A stretch of 64,000 bases of DNA from Mycobacterium dioxanotrophicus (GTDB lineage: Bacteria; Actinomycetota; Actinomycetes; Mycobacteriales; Mycobacteriaceae), in the NCBI RefSeq assembly GCF_002157835.1, contig NZ_CP020809.1:496001-560000 (forward strand), given 5' to 3'. The notes under the pieces are model-generated. The model did no database searches, had not been told where the DNA came from, and saw nothing but the letters and a program-made list of their open reading frames with translations. The position numbers were made by a program, and so were the translations under genes. Positions 18,819 to 28,756 of the stretch are shown in pieces; position 1 is the first letter of the stretch, and each line of letters begins with the position of its first letter.

Positions 18819-20855
18819 GTGGTGCTATCCGACGCCGTGCCGAACCTGCTGATCGGTTTGCGGGAAGGCCTGGAAGCGGGCCTGGTGGTCAGCATCCTGC
18901 TGGCCGCCGTGCACAAATCCCCGCTTGCCGACGGTGCCAGGCGGCCCACCGCGCCCGTCTGGCTGGGTTTGCTGGGGGCACTGACGGTGTCCGCCAGCTT
19001 TGCGGCAGTGCTGAGCGCGACGACGAGCTCGCTGGGCGGCGTGGGCCAGGACATCGTCGGCGGGTTGCTGAGCATCCTGGCGGTGGTGCTGGTCACCGCG
19101 ATGATCTTCTGGATGTCGCGGACGGCGGCCCACCTGTCCGGCGAGCTCAGCGGCAAGGTTGCCGAGGCCCTGATGCTCGGGTCCGGGGCGCTGGCGCTGA
19201 CGGCCTTCCTGGCGGTCGCCCGCGAAGGCCTGGAGACCACGCTGTTCTTCTGGACCGCGGCCAAGGCCGCCGGAGAATCGATCGGCCCGATCATCGGCGG
19301 CGCCGTGGGCCTCGCGATCGCCGTCGTGCTGTGCTGGTTGCTGTACCGGCGCTCGGTCCGGATGAACCTCAAGACCTTCTTCACCCGCACGGCCGTGGTG
19401 CTCATCGTCATCGCCGCGGGCATCCTCGCCTACGGCATCGGCGATCTGCAGACCGCGGGCTGGCTCCCGGGCCGGTCCTGGTACGCGTTCGACCTCAGCG
19501 GTCACATCTCGGCCGATTCGTGGGGGGTCACCATCATCACCGGCATCACGCAGTTGACCCCGCGGATGACCGTGCTGCAGGTGCTGGCGTGGGTCGGCTA
19601 CCTCGTCGTCGTCATACCGGCCTTCCTGTGCTCGTCGCGGCAGGCCCCGGCGCCAGCGAAAACCGCAGAGCCATCAGCACCTTCCGCCGTGAGTCGACTC
19701 ATCGCCCAGCGGCCGGTGGCAGTGGCCGTCGCGGTCGTCGTGGTGCCCGCTGTGCTGGCCGCAGCAGTGATTGCGCTGCTGCCCGGCGGCGACACCGACG
19801 CCACCCGGGTGACCGTCACGGCAACCACCTGCGCGGCGGACTGGTCCACCGTGCGCCCCGGCAATCAGACGTTCACCGTCGTCAACAAGTCCGGCAAGAC
19901 CGGCGAGATCAACCTGGTGGACGCCAACAACGGCGTCGTCGCCGAGATCGAGACTCTCGGCCCGGCCACCAGCGCGCCGATGACGGCCAATCTGGGCTCG
20001 GGCAGCTACACGTTCACCTGCCTGCTGGCCGGTCAGCCCGCAGTCGTCTCGCAGGCCAAACAGGTCAGCGGACAAGATGTTCCGGGTGCCCCGGCGCCGA
20101 TCGTGCGGGTCACCGAAGACGACCTGAAGCCGGCCATGGCCGCCTACCAGGTTTACGTCGACGGATTACTCACGACACTGAGCGACCAGGTGCACCGCAT
20201 CAGGGCCGACCTAGGCAGCGGGAACATCGCTGCGGCCAAGACGGATTGGACCGCCGCGATGCTGACCTGGAACCGTGTCGGCGCCGCCTACGGCAGCTTC
20301 GGAGACTACGGCGACGCCATCGCGGGTCTGCCGCACGGACTGCCTGGCGGCGCGAACGATCCTGACTTCGCCGGGCTGCGTCGGCTCGAATACGGCCTGT
20401 GGCATGGGCAGTCACCCGCAGATCTGATCCCCGTCGCCGACGCCCTGGCCACCGAGGTGGCCAAGCTGCGGGTCAACCTGACCGATGCCATGCCCGAAGC
20501 CGCCGACCAGACCAAGCGGCCCCACGAGATTCTCGAGGACATGCTGCGGTTCCAGTTGGCCGGCTACACCAACCAGGGCGCGGGCACCGAATACGCCGAG
20601 ACTGCGGCGTCAGTCGAGGCGACCCGCGCCGTGCTCGGTCAGTTCGCCCCGCTGATCAGCTCACGTGCACCGAAGTTGTTGGGGCAGGCCAATTCTGACC
20701 TCGACGCTCTGGATGCCGCGTTGCGTGCGACGCGGTGGGTGCCGCCGAGTCGGGCTTCTGCCGCGCAGCGTAACGCCGTCAACGCGGCCCTGGGACAGGC
20801 ACTGGAGACGCTGGCCTCGGTGCCGCTCGTCATCGAACTACCGGTCAGCCGATAG
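18819..20855 (+). CDS. Fused EfeU-EfeO iron uptake protein
   Basis: A 678-residue fusion of two proteins of the EfeUOB iron-uptake system. Residues ~1-275 are an FTR1/EfeU-type permease with about seven membrane segments and two REGLE motifs (GLREGLEAG near residue 13, AREGLETT near residue 133) that carry iron-ligand glutamates. A membrane segment at ~residues 293-318 then leads to an external EfeO-like part: a cupredoxin-like domain (~325-415) and an M75/imelysin-like domain (~425-675). In many bacteria these are separate genes. GTG at 18819 is used; GTG at 18822 or 18837 is possible, and the message may be leaderless because the iron-box candidate ends only 5 nt upstream. EfeB follows 9 nt downstream. 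Confidence 0.88.
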   Translation: MVLSDAVPNLLIGLREGLEAGLVVSILLAAVHKSPLADGARRPTAPVWLGLLGALTVSASFAAVLSATTSSLGGVGQDIVGGLLSILAVVLVTAMIFWMSRTAAHLSGELSGKVAEALMLGSGALALTAFLAVAREGLETTLFFWTAAKAAGESIGPIIGGAVGLAIAVVLCWLLYRRSVRMNLKTFFTRTAVVLIVIAAGILAYGIGDLQTAGWLPGRSWYAFDLSGHISADSWGVTIITGITQLTPRMTVLQVLAWVGYLVVVIPAFLCSSRQAPAPAKTAEPSAPSAVSRLIAQRPVAVAVAVVVVPAVLAAAVIALLPGGDTDATRVTVTATTCAADWSTVRPGNQTFTVVNKSGKTGEINLVDANNGVVAEIETLGPATSAPMTANLGSGSYTFTCLLAGQPAVVSQAKQVSGQDVPGAPAPIVRVTEDDLKPAMAAYQVYVDGLLTTLSDQVHRIRADLGSGNIAAAKTDWTAAMLTWNRVGAAYGSFGDYGDAIAGLPHGLPGGANDPDFAGLRRLEYGLWHGQSPADLIPVADALATEVAKLRVNLTDAMPEAADQTKRPHEILEDMLRFQLAGYTNQGAGTEYAETAASVEATRAVLGQFAPLISSRAPKLLGQANSDLDALDAALRATRWVPPSRASAAQRNAVNAALGQALETLASVPLVIELPVSR

Positions 20856-20864
20856 GAGCCGCAG

Positions 20865-22094
20865 ATGGAGGTCAGTCGAAGGCATTTCCTGCGGGGCGCC
20901 GCCGCAGGTGCCGCGGGGACGGCGATCACCGGTGCCGTGCTGCTCGAAGGCAAGACGGTGGACGCCAACGCGGCGACCGTGGCAACTCCGCCCGAGCGCT
21001 ATCCGTTCCACGCCGAGCACCAGTCCGGCATCCTGACACCGCCGCCCGCCGAGAAACAGAACTTCGCCAGCCACATCGCCTTCGACGTCACCGCCAAGGA
21101 CAAGGCAACGCTCGCAGCGACTTTCAGCGCGTTGACCGAGCGGGCCCGGTTCCTGACCACCGGTGGCTCCCCGCCCGAACTCGGGATATCGCAGCCACCC
21201 GCCGACAGTGCGGTCCTCGGCCCGGTGATCCCGGCCGACGGGTTGACCATCACGGTCGCGCTGGGCGCCAGCCTGTTCGACGGGAGATATGGCCTCGCGG
21301 ATCGCAAACCCGTCAAGCTCAAGCCGATGACGGTGTTCCCCAACGACTTTCCGGATCCGCAGTGGACACACGGCGACGTGCTGCTGCAGCTGTGCGCGCA
21401 CAATCCCGACACCGTGCACCACGCGCTGCGCGACATCATGCGCACCGTGCGTGGCTCGATGCAGATGCGGTGGCGCATCGACGGATACAACTCGCCGCCA
21501 CGCCCGTCGGGCACCGGCCGCAACCTGCTCGGCTTCAAGGACGGCACCGGAAACCCCGTGTCGGACGACGCCGCGAACCTGATCTGGGTGACCGACCCCG
21601 CCGAGCCGGCCTGGACCCACGGTGGCACCTACCAGGTGGTCCGCCTCATCCGGATGCTCGTGGAGTTCTGGGACCGCGTGTCGATCAACGAGCAGGAGCG
21701 TATGTTCGGCCGCCGCCGCGACAGCGGGGCACCGTTGGACGGCAACAACGAATTCGACAATCCCGACTATGCCGCCGACGCCGCAGGCAAGACCATCCCG
21801 CTCGACGCCCACATCCGGCTTGCGAACCCGCGCACGCCCGCCACCGACAATCAGCGGCTGCTGCGGCGGTCCTACAACTACGACCTGGGCGTCGACCGCA
21901 ACGGCAACATGCAGTCCGGGCACGTCTTCGTGTGCTTCCAGCAGGACATCGACCGGCAGTTCGAGACCGTGCAGAACCGGCTCAACGACGAACCCCTCGT
22001 CGACTATGTGCAGCCGTTCGGTGGCGGCTACTTCTTCGCGCTGCCGGGTCTGGCCGACGACCACGATTGGTATGGCCGGGCTCTCTTGGCCTAG
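20865..22094 (+). CDS. efeB: Dyp-type haem peroxidase EfeB, Tat-exported
   Basis: A 409-residue Dyp-type peroxidase, the third component of the EfeUOB system. The N-terminus has a twin-arginine signal (SRRHFLRG, residues 4-11) followed by an Ala/Gly-rich hydrophobic stretch. The family's GFKDGTGNP motif with the distal Asp is at about residues 223-231. The later HIRLANPRTP segment supplies the likely axial histidine and distal arginine region. ATG at 20865 has a good ribosome-binding site (AGGAG, 20856-20860) and sits 9 nt after efeUO. In this system the peroxidase is thought to act on iron or haem outside the membrane. A strong hairpin follows the gene. Confidence 0.92.
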   Translation: MEVSRRHFLRGAAAGAAGTAITGAVLLEGKTVDANAATVATPPERYPFHAEHQSGILTPPPAEKQNFASHIAFDVTAKDKATLAATFSALTERARFLTTGGSPPELGISQPPADSAVLGPVIPADGLTITVALGASLFDGRYGLADRKPVKLKPMTVFPNDFPDPQWTHGDVLLQLCAHNPDTVHHALRDIMRTVRGSMQMRWRIDGYNSPPRPSGTGRNLLGFKDGTGNPVSDDAANLIWVTDPAEPAWTHGGTYQVVRLIRMLVEFWDRVSINEQERMFGRRRDSGAPLDGNNEFDNPDYAADAAGKTIPLDAHIRLANPRTPATDNQRLLRRSYNYDLGVDRNGNMQSGHVFVCFQQDIDRQFETVQNRLNDEPLVDYVQPFGGGYFFALPGLADDHDWYGRALLA

Positions 22095-22115
22095 CTCGCC
22101 GAGCTGAGCTCGCCG

Positions 22116-22167
22116 AGTGGCCAGTTACGCACGCACATCGCGAAAAAGCGTGCAGTAACTGGCCACT
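22116..22167. terminator. Bidirectional hairpin terminator between efeB and embB
   Basis: Arms 22116-22134 (AGTGGCCAGTTACGCACGC) and 22148-22167 pair almost perfectly, with one bulged base. It lies in the 84-nt gap between convergent efeB and embB and is placed to end transcription from both sides. Read on the minus strand the loop contains TTTTTCGCG. Confidence 0.7.
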
Positions 22168-22178
22168 GGGCGTGAGAG

Positions 22179-25100
22179 CTAGGGCTTGATGCGGATCTTG
22201 CCCGGTTTGTAGAGCCCGCTGTGGGTGGCGGTGCCGAGTTCGATCTGCGCAGGCGTCGCGTCGACGATGGTGTCGAACTTGCGCAGTGAGCCCCAGTCAC
22301 GGCCCCAGTCCTTGTTGAGGTACGCCGCCATCACGTGTTGCCGCAGCAGCACGTCGGTGATGCCCAACAGGCCACCGTTGAGGCCGTCCTCCCAGGTGTC
22401 GGTGTCCTTCATCTTGGCGTTGTAGTCCGGCGTGATGCGGAACTTCGGGATCTCGGTGACGCCGTTCGCGTGCAGCATCGGGTGCTGGCACGGGAAGGCC
22501 AGTCCCACCGCCCAGTCCATCAACACGGGCTGCTCTGAGCCGATGTACTCCTGCACGGTCTTGACCTCGGGCACCCGTGGCGGGGTGACGGCGATCCAGT
22601 CGCCGGGGGTCAGCGACTTGTCCTCGGCGATGATGCGCACGAACGTCGCGTCGGCCGGGATCTGGCTGCGGTCGAACCGCAGGTTGCGCCATGACGGGAT
22701 GGGGCCGAGGTCATAGGGCACCAGCCGGCCGGCGGCGACCGGGACGCCGCCCGGCCCCGGCCGGCCGTATTCCAGCTCGACGGTCTGACCTTCGGTGCGG
22801 CCGTTGAAAACGCTGTTGCCCGTGATGGTTCCGGCGGCGGTGACGACCACCAGCGGATGCCCGGCGTCGGGCGCGGGCAACTGGTACCACGCCGACGCGA
22901 GCTTGCTCTCCTGCTGCGCAGGCCCTTCCACGTAGCTGCCTGCCACCGGCACGCGGGCCGGGTCCAGGCCGTAGGGCAGCGGCACGGTCGACCCGTTGAT
23001 GCCGGGCGTCTTCAGCTTGGCCGCAGCATCCCAGTCGGAGTCGATCCCCGGCATCGGCACGGTCAGCCGGATGGCTTCGGCGACAATGTGATCCGGCACG
23101 CCGTTGGGGGTGAAACCGGTCGGTCCCGTCCCGCCCAGCGGTCCGAGCGGGCCGTAGTCGCCGGGCAGCGGAGTCAAGAAGCCGTTGTTGGTGTCGGGTT
23201 CGACGAGTACGTCGTCGGCCAATCCGCACCCACCGGCCAGCGCCTGCAGGTTCGACGACGCGTTGGAGTAGGTACCGGCCTGGCGCACCACGCCGTAGAG
23301 CATCGAGCCGACGAACACCACGCACATGAACCCGGCCGCCACCGGCACCGGGGCCGCGGTCAGCAGTCGCGTCACCCTGCTCTCGGTGCCGGGCCGGAAA
23401 TGCAGCCAGAACGCCCACAGCGCGGTGATGACGAACAGCGTGAAGAAGATGGTGCTCACGGTGACGCCACCGATGGCCGGCTTGTCGTTGTTGAACGGCA
23501 CGCCGTAGCTGGAGACGTACCACCAGCCGTTGGTGGTGGCGAAACACAGTGCCATCACGAACAGTACGGCCGACGTGAACGCCATGCGGTTGCGCGCCGA
23601 GCGCAGCACCACCGGCGAGGCCAGCACGGTGACCACCGCGGCCATCGCGGCGCCCACGGCGGCGAACAGGCCGAAGTGGTGCACCCACTTGGTCGGGGTG
23701 AACATCAGGCAGAACATGGTCGCGAAGATGATGCCCATCAAGCGCCAGACCGGTCCGCGCGCGACGCCGGGAACCCGCTTGCGCCGCAACATGATGAACA
23801 TCGAGGTGAACAGACTCAGCGCGGTGATGATGAAGCCGAACCGGCGCGACAGCGATCCGTCGACGGTCGGCAGAATCAGGTAGTAGTACCGCAGATTCTC
23901 GGTGTACCAGGCCTGGCTCGGTCCGATGGCCGTGCGAATCCTGGTGGCTTCCAACACCGTTGCCAGCGTCTGGTCGGCGAACACCACGGTGAGGATCACG
24001 GTTCCCGCGGCCAGCAGGGGCAGCACCAGCGGCCACACGCCGACTCTGCGGCGGCGATGCACCAGGATGCGCAGCAGCGGGCGGCCACCGGCGAGCAGCG
24101 CGGCCACGGCGATCAGGCCGGTCGGCTGGATACCGAGAGTGAACGCCGCCGCGATGATCGCCAGCGCGGCGGGGGTGAGCCGTTCGGAGATGATGGCGCG
24201 CTCGATCAGCACGTAGGTGATCAGTGCACCGGTGGCGATCTGACCCTCGGGACGCAGACCGTTGTTGAACGGCATCCACGCGGCCATCAGCACCAGGCCT
24301 GCCGACCACAGCGCGGGCTTGCTCGCGATGACGGCGGGCCCGAGCCGGGGCAGCACCTCGCGGGACAGCAGCAGCCAACACACCAGTGCGCAGATCAGGT
24401 CGGGCAGCCGCATCCAGATGCTGGCATCGCTGACGTGGGTCATCAGCGCCAGCAGGTTGTAGAACCAGCCGAACGGGTCTTCAGGGCTGCCGAACCAGCG
24501 GAAATAGTTCGACATGTATCCGGCGTGATCGGCCACGCGGGCCATCTGCAGGATGTAGCCGTCGTCGGACGAGTTGGCGCCGATCACGTGCCACACCAGG
24601 AACCCGCCGACCACCACCACGTCGACCGCATTGAACGTGCGCCACCGCGACGGGATCAGGCTGTGCATCCGTCGGCCGTCGAGTCGGTCGAGGCGCCACA
24701 GCGCGAGCACCGCGATCACGGTGGCCGCGATGCCCAGCAGCATCGCCGTCAGCTTGAGTGCGGTGGGTTTCGTGGTGAACCGGGTGTCGATCGTCGCCGA
24801 GACTGAAAGCCCTTGCGGTGCAGGCCCACTCAGCTCGGTGAAGACGCCGACGATCGACGGCCGCAGGTTCGGGTCGGCGAAGCCGGTGCGCAGCTCCTTA
24901 CCGTCAGTGCCCGTGAGCCCCACGAACGTGGCGAACGTGCCGGCCTCCGACGACGTGATCTCGATGCGCGAGCAGCCCGGGGGCCCGACGGCTTTCTCCC
25001 GCGGCACGCTGGAGATCACCACGTTGCGGTCGGTGATGTCGACGCGCTTGCTGGTGACGTTGACGAACAGCGCGTTGAGCGGGGCCTGCCTGCCCTCCTT

Positions 25101-25397
25101 GGGCGCGGTGCCGAACACCAGGCCACCCTCGGGCGGCAGCGAGCGGATCAGGTCACATGGGATCGTCGCCGTCATCTTGACCGGGGTCTCGGTGATCAGC
25201 GGCGCGGTGACGCTGTTCAGCTGCCCCTCCTGGGGCCAGTTCAGCGTCGCCGTCGTCTGCACCACCGGCAGCAGCGGCGTGAGCACCGAGCATAGGAAGC
25301 CGATCAGACCGGCGATGATCGCGACCCAACGGGCCGTCTTCACGTCTTTCGCCGCTGTCGGCGCACTCTCGGCGGGCTTGAGTTCGGTCGCGGTCAT
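22179..25397 (-). CDS. embB: Arabinosyltransferase EmbB
   Basis: A 1,072-residue GT-C membrane glycosyltransferase that adds arabinose from decaprenyl-phospho-arabinose during arabinogalactan synthesis; it pairs with EmbA and is the main ethambutol target. An N-terminal segment and a jelly-roll-like exposed domain (~residues 50-215) precede multiple membrane segments with the DD catalytic motif ([13 protein letters not shown]) and a C-terminal carbohydrate-binding region (~690-1072). The segment equivalent to the ethambutol-resistance region reads [12 protein letters not shown], keeping the methionine that corresponds to M. tuberculosis Met306. ATG overlaps the embA stop by 4 nt. It is last in the dprE2-aftA-embC-embA-embB run, as in other mycobacteria. 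Confidence 0.97.
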   Translation of the reverse strand: MTATELKPAESAPTAAKDVKTARWVAIIAGLIGFLCSVLTPLLPVVQTTATLNWPQEGQLNSVTAPLITETPVKMTATIPCDLIRSLPPEGGLVFGTAPKEGRQAPLNALFVNVTSKRVDITDRNVVISSVPREKAVGPPGCSRIEITSSEAGTFATFVGLTGTDGKELRTGFADPNLRPSIVGVFTELSGPAPQGLSVSATIDTRFTTKPTALKLTAMLLGIAATVIAVLALWRLDRLDGRRMHSLIPSRWRTFNAVDVVVVGGFLVWHVIGANSSDDGYILQMARVADHAGYMSNYFRWFGSPEDPFGWFYNLLALMTHVSDASIWMRLPDLICALVCWLLLSREVLPRLGPAVIASKPALWSAGLVLMAAWMPFNNGLRPEGQIATGALITYVLIERAIISERLTPAALAIIAAAFTLGIQPTGLIAVAALLAGGRPLLRILVHRRRRVGVWPLVLPLLAAGTVILTVVFADQTLATVLEATRIRTAIGPSQAWYTENLRYYYLILPTVDGSLSRRFGFIITALSLFTSMFIMLRRKRVPGVARGPVWRLMGIIFATMFCLMFTPTKWVHHFGLFAAVGAAMAAVVTVLASPVVLRSARNRMAFTSAVLFVMALCFATTNGWWYVSSYGVPFNNDKPAIGGVTVSTIFFTLFVITALWAFWLHFRPGTESRVTRLLTAAPVPVAAGFMCVVFVGSMLYGVVRQAGTYSNASSNLQALAGGCGLADDVLVEPDTNNGFLTPLPGDYGPLGPLGGTGPTGFTPNGVPDHIVAEAIRLTVPMPGIDSDWDAAAKLKTPGINGSTVPLPYGLDPARVPVAGSYVEGPAQQESKLASAWYQLPAPDAGHPLVVVTAAGTITGNSVFNGRTEGQTVELEYGRPGPGGVPVAAGRLVPYDLGPIPSWRNLRFDRSQIPADATFVRIIAEDKSLTPGDWIAVTPPRVPEVKTVQEYIGSEQPVLMDWAVGLAFPCQHPMLHANGVTEIPKFRITPDYNAKMKDTDTWEDGLNGGLLGITDVLLRQHVMAAYLNKDWGRDWGSLRKFDTIVDATPAQIELGTATHSGLYKPGKIRIKP

Positions 25398-28300
25398 GGC
25401 AGGGCCCGAATCGGTCCGGGCCGGCTGAAGCCGAACACTCGCTTGGTTCCTTGATCGATATGGGCAACGGGTGCCAGCTCAGGCGGTACCACCGGGTCGT
25501 ATTTCTCGATCGAGCCCCAGTCGCGGTACCAGTCGTTGCTCAGGTACGTCGGGATGGTCGACGTGCGCAGCAGCGCCTGGATGAACAGGAAGGGGCCACC
25601 CTTCTGGGCGGACTGCCACATATTCGACGACACCACCACTTGCTTGACGTTGGGCAGGATGCGGTACTGCGGCAGCTCGGCGACCCCGAGGTGCTCGGAG
25701 AACGGGCGCTGACACGGGAAGTTCGCGGCGGTCGCGATGTCCATCATGATCGGGGTCTGCGAACCGAGGAACTGTTGCGCGGTCTGCAGGGTCGGCACCC
25801 GGGGCGGCGTGAAGCCGAACCACTGGTCGTCGCTGAGGTTCGGGTCATCGGCGACGATGCGCGCCACGTTGGCCTCCGGCGGCGCCCAGGCCAGCGGGAA
25901 ACGCAGGTTGCGCCAGGCGAACTGGGCGAACACGTCGATCGGCTGTACCGAGTCCAGCGCCTGGTAGCTGCCGTCGGGACGGTGCACACCCCACTGCAGC
26001 TTGAGCGACTGCCCGTAGTGGAACTCGTGCTCTTCGTCGTAGTACCAGATCGCTCCGGCGGCCGCGACGGTGACGAGCGGTCGGTCGGGGCTGCGGGGCG
26101 GCAGCTGGTACCAGGCCGAGGTGGCCTTGGCGGCGACGGTGTTCTCCTTATAGCTGCCCATCACCGGGGTGCGGGCGGGGTCGAGGCCGAACGGCAGGAA
26201 CACGCGGGATCCGTTGACGCCGACCGGACCGTAGCCGCCACCGGTGCCCGCGGCATACGCGATGCCGACGTTGGGCTTGTTGGGCGAGCCGTCGGAATTC
26301 ACGGTGCCGGGGTTGGCGACGACGGGTTTCGGCGGTTCGAGCGTGTCGCTGATGCCGTTCGGGTTGAACCCGACCGGGTTCTCACCGCCGAGCGGCCCGT
26401 ACTCGCCGTAGGTCTGGCCCGGTACCGGCTGCAGCATGCCTGCGTTGGTGTCGGCCTCGACCAGCACGTCGTCGGCCATCGCGCAGCTGGTGTTCGACAG
26501 CCCCGAGGCCAGCGTCCGCACGTTCGCGGCCGCCGTGGTGTAGACGGGGTAGCGCTGCACGAAGCCCTTGGCCATCGAGCCGACCTCGAGCACGACCATG
26601 ATGATCGCGACCACGAGCAGCGGGGTGGAGGCCAGCACGCGGTTTCGGCGGGTGTTGGCCACTTCGGTGTGCCCGGCGTAGTCGATGCGGAAGTGCAGCC
26701 AGCCGGCCAGGACGCCGGTGATGATGGCCAGCACCAGGAACATCGACGTCACCGGATGCCCGGCGATCACGGGCTGGCGGTCGAACCACGGCACACCGTA
26801 GTTGCCGATGTAGAACCAGCCGTTGATGCCCGAGGTGGCCCAGGCCAGCACGAACAGCAACGCCGTCACGTACAGCGCGAGGTTGCGTCGGCTGTGCAGG
26901 CCCACCAGGGCGAACGCGAACGCCGTCACACCGCCGAGCGCACCGGCCAGCCCGGCGAATTCGCCGAACTGCACGGCCCACTTGGTGGGGGTGAAGTGCA
27001 GCAGCAGCAGACCGATCGCGGTGACGCCGAGCAGCCGCCACACCGGCCCGCTGGCCAGCCCGGGCACCCGACCTTTGCGCAGCAGCACGGCGATCATGCC
27101 GAACAGGCACAACAGCATGGTCAGCACCGCGAACCGCCGCGTGAGCGAACTGTCCACGGAATCTTCCACGGTGAGGAAGTAGTAGCGCAGGAATTCCTGG
27201 TACCAGGAGATGGTCGGCCCGACGGTGTACTTGATGCGGGCCGATTCGGCGACGGTGGCCAGCGTCTGGTCCCGGAAGACGATGACGAACACCAGCGCCG
27301 CGGAACCGGCCAGGCCGGCCACGGCGGGCAGCGCGATGCGCCGGGCGCGGATGATGCCGACGACGCCGCGGGCGCCGACCAACAGCGGGGCCAGCGCGAT
27401 GAGGCCCTGCGGGGCGAGTGTCACGCTGAACATCGCCACGATGATGGCCAGGCACGCAGGCCAGATCCGGTGGCTCGCGATCGTATTTTCTATGAGAGCC
27501 CACACTGCGAGCACGCCGAACGCGATCAGCGGCTCGGGCCGCAGGCCGTTGTTGAACGGCAGCCATGCAGCCACGAACACCGCGCCGGCCGTCCACACCG
27601 CGATGCGGTTGGTGGCCATGCGGCGGCCGAGCCGCGGCAGCACCCAGCGGCTCAGCAGCAGCCACGTCGCGATGCCGGCCAGGGTGGCGGGCAGGCGCAT
27701 CCACACGCCCGCGGTGCTGATCGCCGCGAAGTGCGCCAGCACCGACTGATACCAGTCGAACGGCGCTTCACTGGTGCCGAAGTAACGGAAGTAGTTGGCG
27801 TTGTAACCGGCGTCAGCGGACACCCGCGCGATGGTGAGGTTGTAGCCGTCGTCGGAGGAGATGGCGCCGATGACGTGCCACAGCAGCAGTGTCCCGACGA
27901 CGCCTGCGTCGGCGATCCACGTCGCGACCGGCACCCGCAGGAACCGGCGCCACGCATTCGGGACCCGCCTGCCGCCAAGGCGATCCAGCACGGCCAGCGC
28001 CACGATCGACGCCATGACGCAGACCACGCCGAGCACCATCACCAGCATCTTGAGCGCGGTCGGTTTGGTGATGAACCGGGTGTCCACGTCCACGCGGGCG
28101 GACAGGCCCGGCTGCGGGCCCACCTTCAGGTCGGTGAACACCCCGGCGACCTGGGGCTTCTTCTCGACGGCCGCGGTGCCGGTGGCGCCGGGGATGCCGG
28201 CGAAGTCCGCGCCGACGCCGCCGATGTTGGCCCACACGTGCAGGGCACTGCAGGCGCCGGAAGCGACCGCGGCGCGCGGGGCCACCGCGGTGACGGTGTC

Positions 28301-28684
28301 GCGGAATGCGACGAAGACGGTGTCGGCGGTGGCCCGGACGAACAGGCCGTTGCGGGTGGCGTCGATGCCGCCGGGCGGGATGGTGGAGAACACCAGCCCA
28401 CCGGCCGGGGGCAGGGTGCTCACCGCGGTGCACGGGATCGACACGTCGAGGGACTGCGGAGCCCCGGATACCAGCGGTGCCGTGATGTTGGTGATGTTGC
28501 CGTCGGCGCCGGTGCCCTGCGGCCACAGGACGGTCGCGGTGGTTTGGCTGACCGGCAGCAGGGGTACCAGACCGCACAGCACCACACCGACGACGCCGGC
28601 GATGATCGCGATCAGGCGTGCGATGCGGGACCGATCAGTGGCTGCACTAGCTGTCTCTGGTTCATGTCGCTCATCGCCCGGCAC
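25394..28684 (-). CDS. embA: Arabinosyltransferase EmbA
   Basis: A 1,096-residue paralogue of EmbB with the same plan: exposed N-terminal domain, GT-C membrane core with the DD motif ([13 protein letters not shown]), and a C-terminal carbohydrate-binding region. EmbA and EmbB work together to build the branched arabinan end. I chose GTG at 28684 because it aligns with the known VP-type start of mycobacterial EmbA; an ATG at 28708 is in frame and would add 8 residues. It follows embC after 72 nt and overlaps embB. The C-terminal part has low-complexity Gly/Asn stretches typical of EmbA. Confidence 0.96.
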   Translation of the reverse strand: MPGDERHEPETASAATDRSRIARLIAIIAGVVGVVLCGLVPLLPVSQTTATVLWPQGTGADGNITNITAPLVSGAPQSLDVSIPCTAVSTLPPAGGLVFSTIPPGGIDATRNGLFVRATADTVFVAFRDTVTAVAPRAAVASGACSALHVWANIGGVGADFAGIPGATGTAAVEKKPQVAGVFTDLKVGPQPGLSARVDVDTRFITKPTALKMLVMVLGVVCVMASIVALAVLDRLGGRRVPNAWRRFLRVPVATWIADAGVVGTLLLWHVIGAISSDDGYNLTIARVSADAGYNANYFRYFGTSEAPFDWYQSVLAHFAAISTAGVWMRLPATLAGIATWLLLSRWVLPRLGRRMATNRIAVWTAGAVFVAAWLPFNNGLRPEPLIAFGVLAVWALIENTIASHRIWPACLAIIVAMFSVTLAPQGLIALAPLLVGARGVVGIIRARRIALPAVAGLAGSAALVFVIVFRDQTLATVAESARIKYTVGPTISWYQEFLRYYFLTVEDSVDSSLTRRFAVLTMLLCLFGMIAVLLRKGRVPGLASGPVWRLLGVTAIGLLLLHFTPTKWAVQFGEFAGLAGALGGVTAFAFALVGLHSRRNLALYVTALLFVLAWATSGINGWFYIGNYGVPWFDRQPVIAGHPVTSMFLVLAIITGVLAGWLHFRIDYAGHTEVANTRRNRVLASTPLLVVAIIMVVLEVGSMAKGFVQRYPVYTTAAANVRTLASGLSNTSCAMADDVLVEADTNAGMLQPVPGQTYGEYGPLGGENPVGFNPNGISDTLEPPKPVVANPGTVNSDGSPNKPNVGIAYAAGTGGGYGPVGVNGSRVFLPFGLDPARTPVMGSYKENTVAAKATSAWYQLPPRSPDRPLVTVAAAGAIWYYDEEHEFHYGQSLKLQWGVHRPDGSYQALDSVQPIDVFAQFAWRNLRFPLAWAPPEANVARIVADDPNLSDDQWFGFTPPRVPTLQTAQQFLGSQTPIMMDIATAANFPCQRPFSEHLGVAELPQYRILPNVKQVVVSSNMWQSAQKGGPFLFIQALLRTSTIPTYLSNDWYRDWGSIEKYDPVVPPELAPVAHIDQGTKRVFGFSRPGPIRALP

Positions 28685-28756
28685 GAGGCTCGATGGTATG
28701 CGACCCACATGTGAGCCCCGGTTTCCCCTGCCGCATGGTCACCGACTCGTGACCGC

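Noticed and set aside
22857..24806. A 649-codon plus-strand frame opposite embB
   Set aside because: Same reason: composition-driven antisense frame, no recognisable protein features, and embB is certain.
25451..28714. A 1,087-codon open frame on the plus strand opposite embA
   Set aside because: It is an antisense frame kept open by high-GC codon bias opposite a well-identified gene. Its translation is Arg/His/Gly/Asp-rich with no family or membrane pattern.
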